DNA of 64,000 bases, from contig NZ_WOFU01000006.1 of the NCBI RefSeq assembly GCF_016879755.1, positions 124,001-188,000 on the forward strand. Reading direction: 5' to 3'. The notes below the pieces were generated by a model that saw only the letters and a list, made by a program, of their open reading frames with translations, was not told the origin of the DNA and did not search any database. This DNA is from Bacillus sp. B15-48 (GTDB lineage: Bacteria; Bacillota; Bacilli; Bacillales; Cytobacillaceae). Below, piece by piece: positions 16,305 to 23,967 of the stretch; within the stretch, counting starts at the first letter, position 1; each line of letters starts with the position of its first letter. The position numbers were made by a program, and so were the translations under genes.

Positions 16305-17570
16305 ATGTTAGAAAAAAGAACACCTATTCAAATTGGTGAAGCTGTTAGCAGAATCATGCAATATAAAATAAATGGATCAATTGAATTCGTTTCAATTGAT
16401 GAGAGCTATGGAAGGTTTTTGTCCGAAGCTTTAAAAGCGACGAGTGATGTCCCTCATTTTAATCGTGCACCATATGACGGCTATGCGGTTCGTTCAGAAG
16501 ATACAAAAGAGGCATCACAAGCAAATCCGGTCAAATTTGAAGTTATTGACCATATTGGCGCAGGAATGCTAACAAACAAGGAGCTTGGCCCATTTCAAGC
16601 TGTCCGAATTATGACAGGAGCACAAATGCCAATCGGAGCCGATGCTGTCGTGATGTTGGAGTTAGCGAAAGAACTAGAGGAAGATGGAAACCGGTATATG
16701 ACGGTGAAAAAGGTGCATAAACAAGGCGAGAACGTGTCTTATCGTGGCGAAGATGCAAAAGAGGGAGAAGTTCTTGTTAAAAAAGGTACGGTTATTAATC
16801 CAGGCATTCAGGCGATGTTGGCGACATTCGGGTATGCTAAAGTGCCTGTTGCCAGAAAGCCGGTAGTCGGTCTTTATGCAACAGGGACAGAACTGTTAGA
16901 AGTCGGAGAGCCACTAGTACCAGGGAAGATTCGCAATAGTAATTCCCATATGATTGCAGCTCAAATTAAAAGAGCCGGTGCTGACGTTCATTATTTTGGT
17001 CAGTTACCAGATGATTTTGATACTTGTTTTGAGGCTGTAGAAAAAGCAATTGAGGAAGTAGATCTTTTCATTACAACCGGTGGAGTTTCTGTTGGGGATT
17101 TTGATTATTTGCCACAAATATATGAAAAACTTGGAGCAGAGGTTCTTTTTAATAAAGTAGCCATGCGTCCGGGAAGTGTGACAACTGTGGCCCAGTTGAA
17201 TGGAAAGCTCTTATTTGGTCTTTCAGGGAATCCTTCTGCATGTTATGTTGGCTTCGAATTATTTACGAGACCGATCATTCGAACGATGCTTTTTTCAGAG
17301 AAACCGCAGCTTCGCAAAGAAAAGGCCGTACTTGATGCGAATTTTCCTAAAGCCAATCCTTTTACACGGTTCGTTCGAAGTACCTTGACAATTGAAGATG
17401 GGAAACTTGTTGTTTCACCAAGCGGACTTGATAAATCGAATATTATAATGAGTCTTGCTGGGGCGAATTCACTGATGATTTTACCAGGGGGAACAAGGGG
17501 GTTTGAACGGGGCGATATTGTAGATGTATTATTGCTTGATGACCAAGTAGGGTCCGAATGGCCTTGGTAA
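16305..17570 (+). CDS. moeA: Molybdopterin molybdenumtransferase MoeA
   Basis: The 421-residue enzyme inserts molybdate into adenylylated molybdopterin. It shows the family landmarks in order: RAPYDGYAVRSED, the MTGAQMPIGADAVVM segment, the central MoCF-binding domain with LYATGTELLE, TTGGVSVGDFDY and LFGLSGNPSACYVGFELF, and a C-terminal beta-barrel. The start ATG follows TAGGAG. It overlaps mobB by 13 bases, so the two are co-translated. An Fnr-type promoter links it to anaerobic nitrate reductase supply. Confidence 0.95.
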   Translation: MLEKRTPIQIGEAVSRIMQYKINGSIEFVSIDESYGRFLSEALKATSDVPHFNRAPYDGYAVRSEDTKEASQANPVKFEVIDHIGAGMLTNKELGPFQAVRIMTGAQMPIGADAVVMLELAKELEEDGNRYMTVKKVHKQGENVSYRGEDAKEGEVLVKKGTVINPGIQAMLATFGYAKVPVARKPVVGLYATGTELLEVGEPLVPGKIRNSNSHMIAAQIKRAGADVHYFGQLPDDFDTCFEAVEKAIEEVDLFITTGGVSVGDFDYLPQIYEKLGAEVLFNKVAMRPGSVTTVAQLNGKLLFGLSGNPSACYVGFELFTRPIIRTMLFSEKPQLRKEKAVLDANFPKANPFTRFVRSTLTIEDGKLVVSPSGLDKSNIIMSLAGANSLMILPGGTRGFERGDIVDVLLLDDQVGSEWPW

Positions 17571-18091
17571 AGTCGGTTATTTTTCAAATTGTTGGTTACC
17601 AAGATAGTGGGAAAACAACAATGATGATTGAGGTTGTTAAGCGGCTCGCAAGCGAAGCTTATCGAGTTGTTACAATTAAGCACCATGGTCATGGGGGGAA
17701 GCCTGATTTGGCCGAGAAGAAGGATTCCGTTCGACATGTAGAGGCAGGTGCTTTAGCTTCATTAATTGAAGGGGAAGGCAGAATTGTCATCCAAGCTGAA
17801 AAAACTGAATGGAGTTTGCAGGAAGAAATTCAATGGTTGTCCGCATTAAATCCTGATCTTGTCTTAATTGAAGGTCATAAACACGCAAATTTTCCGAAGG
17901 CTGTACTGCTCAGGAATGAACGCGATGTTCACCTTCTTGAAGAACTCCAAAACATTCAAGTTGTTTATTGCCGTAGTACAGATTTAGCGGACTCTCTCAA
18001 GAACTCGTATCCATTCCCTGTTATTACTGTTGTTAATGACGTTCATACATGGATCCTTGAATATGTGAAAACCGAGTTGGAAAATAAATAA
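17558..18091 (+). CDS. mobB: Molybdopterin-guanine dinucleotide biosynthesis protein MobB
   Basis: A 177-residue GTP-binding adaptor with P-loop GYQDSGKTT (residues 14-22), VTIKHHGHGG and LVLIEGHKHANFPK motifs. It supports MobA in forming the guanine dinucleotide form of the cofactor used by nitrate reductase. The ATG lies inside the end of moeA and has TAGGG upstream; the N-terminus MALVKS agrees with Bacillus MobB. No mobA is present in the window. Confidence 0.93.
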   Translation: MALVKSVIFQIVGYQDSGKTTMMIEVVKRLASEAYRVVTIKHHGHGGKPDLAEKKDSVRHVEAGALASLIEGEGRIVIQAEKTEWSLQEEIQWLSALNPDLVLIEGHKHANFPKAVLLRNERDVHLLEELQNIQVVYCRSTDLADSLKNSYPFPVITVVNDVHTWILEYVKTELENK

Positions 18092-18204
18092 AAAGAAAAA
18101 GTTCGAAATTTGGACATATCGACAACTTTTATCACTGTGCTTGCCTGTTTAAATAGGTAAAATATTAATTGAAATACCTGTTTAAATACGTTGCAGGGGT
18201 GAAA

Positions 18205-18618
18205 ATGATGGAAATGTATGAAATCTTATTATGGGTGGTATTTCCTTATACTGTATTAGCTATTGTCGGCATGGGGCTTATATGGCATCGTCAGAACTCA
18301 TGCGGATCGAAAGGGCAAAGGCTATTAACGGGTGTTATAAATAGTTTGTTTATTTTAAGTACGGTGTCAGGATTGGCAATGATTTATTTTTCAAATGAAT
18401 ACGCGCAGTTTTTCTTATGGTTAATTAGTTTAATTAAACTTAATCCAGATATGAGTTTGATTACGACAATTTCCGTACTCCCAAAGGTGCATTTTCTTAT
18501 TACCTTATTCTTTTTGCTCGGTCTTGCTTTTAGCAATAAAATTGTTTACGTATTAAAACCTCATTTATTTATAAAGAATTTTATCATAAGATATCAAGTG
18601 GCTAAAAGGCACCTATAA
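18205..18618 (+). CDS. NarI-like (nitrate reductase gamma subunit-like) short membrane protein
   Basis: A protein of about 137 residues with four hydrophobic segments. The start LLWVVFPYTVLAIVGMG and the C-terminal VHFLITLFFLLGLAFSNKIVYVLKPHLFI resemble the first and last parts of NarI, the cytochrome b subunit of respiratory nitrate reductase, which is normally about 225 residues. The two histidines of the NarI second helix are missing and the last ligand position appears to be Val/Tyr, so heme binding is doubtful. The ATG at 18205 or 18208 follows AGGGGTG. A possible TCACT half-site lies 21 bases before a TAAAAT (18158). Not a full narI. Confidence 0.55.
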   Translation: MMEMYEILLWVVFPYTVLAIVGMGLIWHRQNSCGSKGQRLLTGVINSLFILSTVSGLAMIYFSNEYAQFFLWLISLIKLNPDMSLITTISVLPKVHFLITLFFLLGLAFSNKIVYVLKPHLFIKNFIIRYQVAKRHL

Positions 18619-18632
18619 GGTGTCTTTTTCTT
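18603..18632 (+). terminator. Terminator of the NarI-like gene
   Basis: AAAAGGCACC-TATA-AGGTGTCTTTTTC overlaps the stop codon; a short stem with one wobble pair and a T-tract. Confidence 0.75.
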
Positions 18633-18691
18633 ATGCCAATTTCAGATCCTTTTTGACGATTCTGTGAAGGTCTATTTTTAGTGAATCAAAA

Positions 18692-18735
18692 TGTGATGAG
18701 GTTCACTTATTATATATAAATATATGGTTTATAGT
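18692..18735 (+). promoter_or_regulatory. Fnr-type class II promoter of ywiC
   Basis: TGTGATGAGGTTCACT (18692-18707) has one mismatch to the consensus. TATAGT at 18730-18735 begins 22 bases after the box (21 if TTATAG is used). In B. subtilis ywiC lies next to the nar genes. Confidence 0.75.
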
Positions 18736-18763
18736 AAAAATAGATTATAAAGGGGTGAGTGTA

Positions 18764-19480
18764 ATGAAGTTGTTTTTACCGAAGCAGCATGGCGCATGGG
18801 CGATGCTTATCATTCCATTTTGGCTAGGAGCAGCAGCAACTGAAATCGTATGGCAGCACATTCCATTTTTCTTCGGGTGGATTTTATTATATTTAGCTAC
18901 GTATCCAATGCTTTTGCTTTTTAAAGGGAAAAATATTTCATTTTATCGAAAATGGACAATTATTTATCTAATACCCGCACTATTATTGCTAATGGTTCCA
19001 TTATTTACAACGCCATCCATTATTTACTTCGGTTTGGCAATGATTCCTTTCTTTATTATTAACGTTTACTTCTCAAGCAAAAATAACGATCGTGCGCTTT
19101 TAAATGATGTGAGTGCGATTATTACTTTTTCCATCGCAGGCTTAGCAAGTAGCTACTTAGCGAATGCTGGAATAAATCCTGAAGCGATGCTTGTCTTTGT
19201 CGTTTCCATCCTGTTTTTTATCGGTAGCACCTTTTATGTTAAAACAATGGTACGAGAAAAGAAAAACATTCGTTATAAATATATTTCATGGACTTATCAT
19301 TTAGTTGTAACAATACTATGGCTTTTAATAGGAGAGTGGGTAGTAGCAATCGCTTTTCTTCCAAGCCTTATCCGAGCAATTGTGTTTTACGGGAATCCCC
19401 TTGGGATGATGAGATTAGGAATCTATGAAATTGTTAATGCAGTCCTCTTCTTCATTATTATGTTATTTGCTATCCTTTAA
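18764..19480 (+). CDS. ywiC: YwiC-like membrane protein
   Basis: A 238-residue protein with about eight membrane spans and the conserved N-terminus KLFLPKQHGAWAMLIIPFWLG that marks the YwiC family. Function is unknown, but ywiC is linked to anaerobic nitrate metabolism genes in B. subtilis, and here it again sits with narK, fnr and cofactor genes behind an Fnr-type box. The ATG at 18764 is preferred over the GTG at 18755 because AAGGGGTG is then correctly spaced. It closes the island. Confidence 0.88.
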   Translation: MKLFLPKQHGAWAMLIIPFWLGAAATEIVWQHIPFFFGWILLYLATYPMLLLFKGKNISFYRKWTIIYLIPALLLLMVPLFTTPSIIYFGLAMIPFFIINVYFSSKNNDRALLNDVSAIITFSIAGLASSYLANAGINPEAMLVFVVSILFFIGSTFYVKTMVREKKNIRYKYISWTYHLVVTILWLLIGEWVVAIAFLPSLIRAIVFYGNPLGMMRLGIYEIVNAVLFFIIMLFAIL

Positions 19481-19481
19481 T

Positions 19482-19519
19482 TAATGAAAAAACACGGCCA
19501 CCTGGTCGTGTTTTTTCAT
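19482..19519 (+). terminator. Terminator of ywiC
   Basis: AATGAAAAAACACG and CGTGTTTTTTCATT arms with an inner GCC/GGT pairing; symmetric, so usable in both directions. Confidence 0.85.
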
Positions 19520-19576
19520 TTTTAGAAGTTCTATTTAAATAAATTAAAAAATTTTGTACATTTTTCGTAAAATTAG

Positions 19577-19660
19577 TTGCGTTTCATAAGAGGAGTTTTT
19601 ATAATAAGAGGAACCGAAATTAATAAATATAAGTAAAGATGATTATTTATACATAATCAT
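19577..19660 (+). promoter_or_regulatory. Promoter and ARG-box operator of the arginine operon
   Basis: TTGCGT (19577-19582) and TATAAT (19600-19605) with a 17-bp spacer form a SigA promoter. Downstream, ATGATTAT-TTATAC-ATAATCAT (19639-19660) is an inverted repeat resembling an AhrC/ArgR box, located just ahead of the argC ribosome binding site. Confidence 0.7.
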
Positions 19661-19675
19661 GGAAGGAGGAACAGA

Positions 19676-20710
19676 GTGAAAGTAGCGGTCATAGGTACGA
19701 CAGGATATGGTGGGGGCGAGTTGATTAGGATTTTATATAATCATCCTATTTTCCGCATTCACTCAATCCACTCAACGAGGGATGAAGAACCAATCACAGC
19801 AGAGTTCCCTCATCTTACTGGTGTATTTGAACAAACGTTAACAAAGGCGGATCCAGAGGTGATTGCAGAGGAAGCAGATCTTGTTTTTCTTGCGACACCA
19901 TCGAGAGTTTCAGGAAAGCTTGCAGAGGCTTTCTACGGAAAAGACATCCAAGTTGTTGATTTATCCGGGGATCTTCGTTTACAGAAACAAGGGGAATATG
20001 AACAATGGTATAAACATGAGCCAGTAAACCAGGAAGTGATTAAGGAAGCTGTATACGGGCTCAGTGAATGGAATAAAGAACAGATTAAGAATGCGAAGCT
20101 TGTTGCAAATCCAGGCTGTTACCCTACAGCTACGCTCCTCGGTCTTGCTCCAGTAGCAGCTGCAGGTTTGGTAGAACCAAATGGAATTATTATCGATGCA
20201 AAATCAGGTGTTTCAGGTGCAGGAAAAAGCTTGACCAAAGGGAATGCATTTGCAGAAATGAATGATAATTTTAGAATTTATAAAGTAAATGAACATCAGC
20301 ATATTCCAGAAATTCAACAGCAGTTAAATCTTTGGGATGAAGCGATTGCGCCGATTACTTTTAATACACATTTGATTCCTATTACAAGAGGAATTATGGC
20401 AACGATTTACGTACAGTTAAAAAAGGAATTAGCCACCTCGGAAGTTATTGATCTTTATAAAGAGCAGTATCATAACCATCCGTTTGTAAGAGTAAGAAAC
20501 GAAGGGCAATATCCATCAGTAAAAGAAGTATGCGGTTCAAATTATTGTGATATTGGCTTGAACGTAGATCAACGAACCGGAAGGCTAACAATTGTTTCTG
20601 TCATTGATAATTTAATGAAAGGTGCTGCAGGTCAGGCGGTACAAAATGCCAATATAATGAACGGGTTGGAAGAAAAAATGGGATTGGATTTTGTTCCTAT
20701 TTATCCGTAA
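19676..20710 (+). CDS. argC: N-acetyl-gamma-glutamyl-phosphate reductase
   Basis: The 344-residue enzyme reduces N-acetylglutamyl phosphate to the semialdehyde in arginine synthesis. The nucleotide-binding start VAVIGTTGYGGGELIR, the catalytic cysteine in ANPGCYPTA and the histidines of NEHQHIPEI are present. The start is GTG at 19676 after GGAAGGAGG. It is the first gene of argCJBD-carAB-argF. Confidence 0.97.
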   Translation: MKVAVIGTTGYGGGELIRILYNHPIFRIHSIHSTRDEEPITAEFPHLTGVFEQTLTKADPEVIAEEADLVFLATPSRVSGKLAEAFYGKDIQVVDLSGDLRLQKQGEYEQWYKHEPVNQEVIKEAVYGLSEWNKEQIKNAKLVANPGCYPTATLLGLAPVAAAGLVEPNGIIIDAKSGVSGAGKSLTKGNAFAEMNDNFRIYKVNEHQHIPEIQQQLNLWDEAIAPITFNTHLIPITRGIMATIYVQLKKELATSEVIDLYKEQYHNHPFVRVRNEGQYPSVKEVCGSNYCDIGLNVDQRTGRLTIVSVIDNLMKGAAGQAVQNANIMNGLEEKMGLDFVPIYP

Positions 20711-20720
20711 GGAGGACATG

Positions 20721-21956
20721 ATGAAACAGGCATTAACGGAGGAAGATATAGTTAAAGTAGTAGAATCAGGAAGTGTATTAACTCCCAAAGGATTCATGGC
20801 GGGAGGAACACATGCTGGTTTAAGGTATAGTAAGCTTGATATCGGCATTCTTGTCAGTGAAACACCAGCTAGCTGTGCAGCTGTTTATACAACGAGCCAT
20901 TTTCAAGCAGCCCCGCTATTAGTCACGAAGGAAAGCATTGCAAAAGCAGGCACGATTCAAGCGGTGATTGTTAATAGTGCATGTGCCAATGCTTGTACAG
21001 GACAAAAAGGGCTTGAAGATGCTTATAAAATGCGCTCATTAACATCGGATGCGTTTAATATAGAAGAAAATTTCATTGCTGTCGCTTCTACAGGTGTCAT
21101 TGGCGAATATTTACAAATGGATAAAATTGAATCCGGGATTCAATCGCTATCTCCTGGTAAGTTAAAGGAAAATGCAGAAGACTTTCAAACAGCGATTCTT
21201 ACAACAGATACCGTTATAAAAGGTAGTTGTTATCAAGCGCAAATTGATGGGAAAACCGTCTATGTTGGTGGTGCCGCGAAAGGATCAGGGATGATCCATC
21301 CGAATATGGCTACGATGCTAGGCTTTGTGACAACCGATGCAAATATTTCTTCAGAGCACTTAAGTGTTGCTTTAAAAGAGGTTACCGATTTGACTTTTAA
21401 CCAAATTACCGTAGATGGTGATACGTCAACAAATGATATGGTGCTTGTCATGGCGAACGGGCTAGCAGGCAACGACACGCTTACTCCAGAACATCCAGAA
21501 TGGCCAGTTTTCGTTGAGTTGCTTAAAGCAAATTGTGAAAGTCTGGCAAAGCAAATTGCTAAGGATGGAGAAGGGGCAACAAAGTTAATCGAAGTTTCTG
21601 TAACGGGAGCAGCTTCTAATGAGGAAGCAAAGGCAGTTGCGAAGCAAATTGTTGGATCAAACCTTGTAAAGACAGCGATTTATGGAGCAGATGCAAACTG
21701 GGGCCGAATTATTGGTGCAGTTGGTCAAGCGAAAGCTTTCGTAAACCCTGATACAGTCGATATTAAATTAGGTTCAATCGATATGTTGAAGTCGAGCAAT
21801 CCAATCTCCTTCTCTGAAGAAGAAGCAAAGGCTTATTTAGAAAATGATATAGTCGAAATAAAGGTCAACTTAAATGTTGGCGAGGGAATAGGAATGGCTT
21901 GGGGCTGTGATTTAAGCTATGACTATGTCAAAATTAACGCAAGTTATCGTACGTAA
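20721..21956 (+). CDS. argJ: Bifunctional ornithine acetyltransferase / N-acetylglutamate synthase
   Basis: A 411-residue self-cleaving Ntn-type enzyme that moves the acetyl group from acetylornithine to glutamate. The cleavage and nucleophile site is in HPNMATMLGF (Ala-Thr). GGTHAGLRY near the N-terminus and the C-terminal motif YDYVKINASYRT agree with the family. The ATG at 20721 is five bases from AAGGAGG, better than the ATG at 20718. Whether it also accepts acetyl-CoA (bifunctional) cannot be read from sequence. Confidence 0.96.
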   Translation: MKQALTEEDIVKVVESGSVLTPKGFMAGGTHAGLRYSKLDIGILVSETPASCAAVYTTSHFQAAPLLVTKESIAKAGTIQAVIVNSACANACTGQKGLEDAYKMRSLTSDAFNIEENFIAVASTGVIGEYLQMDKIESGIQSLSPGKLKENAEDFQTAILTTDTVIKGSCYQAQIDGKTVYVGGAAKGSGMIHPNMATMLGFVTTDANISSEHLSVALKEVTDLTFNQITVDGDTSTNDMVLVMANGLAGNDTLTPEHPEWPVFVELLKANCESLAKQIAKDGEGATKLIEVSVTGAASNEEAKAVAKQIVGSNLVKTAIYGADANWGRIIGAVGQAKAFVNPDTVDIKLGSIDMLKSSNPISFSEEEAKAYLENDIVEIKVNLNVGEGIGMAWGCDLSYDYVKINASYRT

Positions 21957-21973
21957 GAGGTGTAGGTGTAATT

Positions 21974-22747
21974 ATGAAAACGATCGTTATTAAATGTGGA
22001 GGCAGTGTCCTCGATGAGGTGTCACCAAGTTTTTTCGATGCATTGCATTCGTTAATTTCACACGGTTATCATCCAGTGATTGTTCACGGTGGCGGTCCAG
22101 CTATTAATAAAATGCTAGACTTAAAAAAAATAGAATCAAAGTTTCATAATGGCTTACGTATTACCGATGAACAAACGATGGAAATCGTTGAAATGGTGCT
22201 ATCAGGGGTTACGAATCGACAGCTTGTCGGTTTGCTGGAAAAAAACGGACTGAAAGCGATTGGTTTAAATGGAAGCGATGGAAAATGTTTGCAAGCAGAT
22301 TATATAGATAAAGAAAAACTCGGTTTTGTTGGAAACGTTACGTCGGTAAATCAATCGTTTATTTTTAAGATGGTTGAAGAAAATTTCATCCCAGTTATCA
22401 CACCGATTGCTGCAGCTAACGATGGATTTAGATTAAATATAAACGCTGACTACGCGGCGGCGGCTGTGGCAAAAGCGTTACAATCTGAACGTTGTCTTTT
22501 TGTTACAAATGTAGACGGAATTCTAATTGATGGCAAGATGCTTAAAGAAGCATCAGTAATAGAAATTGAACAATATATCGCTGAAGGCCATATTTATGGG
22601 GGGATGATTCCGAAAGTGGAATCAGCGGTGTCTGTCCTTGAAAAAGGCATCGATAAAGTGATGATCGCTTCCGGAAAAAAAGCATTCTATGATGATGGAC
22701 AATGGATGGGAACAGTGATCACCAATAAAGAGAGGGTCTTAAAATGA
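21974..22747 (+). CDS. argB: Acetylglutamate kinase
   Basis: A 257-residue amino acid kinase. KCGGSVLDE at the N-terminus, the HGGGPAIN glycine loop, the substrate-binding GLNGSDGK and LNINADYAAAAVA and the ATP-site region GGMIPKVESA are all present. It phosphorylates N-acetylglutamate. Short length is typical of linear-pathway enzymes without the N-terminal arginine-sensing helix. Its stop codon overlaps the argD start (ATGA). Confidence 0.96.
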   Translation: MKTIVIKCGGSVLDEVSPSFFDALHSLISHGYHPVIVHGGGPAINKMLDLKKIESKFHNGLRITDEQTMEIVEMVLSGVTNRQLVGLLEKNGLKAIGLNGSDGKCLQADYIDKEKLGFVGNVTSVNQSFIFKMVEENFIPVITPIAAANDGFRLNINADYAAAAVAKALQSERCLFVTNVDGILIDGKMLKEASVIEIEQYIAEGHIYGGMIPKVESAVSVLEKGIDKVMIASGKKAFYDDGQWMGTVITNKERVLK

Positions 22748-23901
22748 GCCATTTATTTCCAACCTATGCACGCTGGGAAGTCGAACCGCAGAGTGCAAAA
22801 GGTGCGTATATTACGGCAACAGATGGAAAAAAGTACTTAGATTTTACTTCAGGAATCGGCGTATGTAATCTTGGGCATTGTCCGCCGCAAGTGGAAGAAG
22901 CTGTCCAAAACCAACTACAGAGGTTTTGGCATGTATCAAACTTATTTCCACAATCTGCACAAGAACAGGCAGCAAAAATGCTAGCAGATGCCGCTGGTCT
23001 TGATAAAGTGTTCTTTTCAAATAGTGGAGCAGAGGCGAACGAAGCTGCAATAAAACTGGCACGCAAAGCAACTGGACGTTCAAAAGTTCTCTCTTTTACG
23101 AAATCCTTTCATGGGAGAACATTCGGTTCAATGGCTGCTACTGGTCAAGATAAGATTAAGCATGGCTTTGGACCAATGTTAGAAACGTTTGTTCATCTTC
23201 CTTTTAACGATCTTGATGCATTTATGCAGGCCATTGATGAGAATACAGCGGCTGTAATTCTTGAAGTGATACAAGGTGAAGGCGGAATCAATGTTGGGAG
23301 TCAAGCGTTTTTATCGGGAGTAGAAAAGGCGTGCAAGGCCAATGGTACGTTACTAATTATTGATGAGATTCAAACAGGGATTGGACGTACTGGAAAACCG
23401 TTTGCCTTTCAACATTATCAACTTAAACCAGATATCATTTCCGTAGCTAAAGGGTTAGGAAGTGGGTTTCCAATTGGTGCGATTATTGGGAAAGAAGAGC
23501 TTGTTGACGCATTCGGGCCAGGCAGTCACGGAACAACTTTCGGAGGCAATCCTCTTGCTGTCTCAGCTGCCATCGCTACGATGGAAACGATTTTTACTGA
23601 ATCGTTTTTAGAGGAAAGTAACGCAATTGGTGATTATTTATTTAAAAAATTAGAAGATAAACTGAGTCATATAGCTGGGGTTAATGAAATTAGAGGCCTT
23701 GGGTTAATGATTGGGATTGAGATTACGGGAAATGTAGCGGGTGTTTTATCCGAATTACGTTCAAAAGGTTTAATTGTTTTACCTGCTGGTGAAAATGTTG
23801 TCCGTTTGCTTCCGCCGTTAAATAGTAAAAAAATAGAAATAGATCAGGCAGTAGAATTGTTAGAGGAGACGTTTATTAATCAATCCACAGCAAAAAAATA
23901 A
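22744..23901 (+). CDS. argD: Acetylornithine aminotransferase
   Basis: A 385-residue class III PLP aminotransferase. FSNSGAEANEAAIKLARK, FHGRTFGSMAATGQ, the acidic PLP contact in LLIIDEIQTGIGRTG and the Schiff-base lysine in SVAKGLGSGFP are visible. It overlaps argB by four bases. After its stop, 66 bp with ARG-box-like repeats precede carA. Confidence 0.96.
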   Translation: MSHLFPTYARWEVEPQSAKGAYITATDGKKYLDFTSGIGVCNLGHCPPQVEEAVQNQLQRFWHVSNLFPQSAQEQAAKMLADAAGLDKVFFSNSGAEANEAAIKLARKATGRSKVLSFTKSFHGRTFGSMAATGQDKIKHGFGPMLETFVHLPFNDLDAFMQAIDENTAAVILEVIQGEGGINVGSQAFLSGVEKACKANGTLLIIDEIQTGIGRTGKPFAFQHYQLKPDIISVAKGLGSGFPIGAIIGKEELVDAFGPGSHGTTFGGNPLAVSAAIATMETIFTESFLEESNAIGDYLFKKLEDKLSHIAGVNEIRGLGLMIGIEITGNVAGVLSELRSKGLIVLPAGENVVRLLPPLNSKKIEIDQAVELLEETFINQSTAKK

Positions 23902-23918
23902 TTTTTTTTGAGAAATAA

Positions 23919-23952
23919 TGAATAATTATGAATTTTATTATATAATTATTCA
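23919..23952 (+). promoter_or_regulatory. Inverted ARG-box-like repeat before carA
   Basis: TGAATAATTAT (23919-23929) and its exact complement ATAATTATTCA (23942-23952) are separated by 12 bp. Each half resembles an AhrC/ArgR box. It may repress a carAB-argF promoter or act on read-through from argD. Confidence 0.6.
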
Positions 23953-23967
23953 GTTGAGGGGTGTGTT

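Noticed and set aside
23902-23967. PyrR-type attenuator before carA
   Set aside because: No antiterminator/terminator pair; the repeat is AT-only and lacks a T-run, fitting ARG boxes better.
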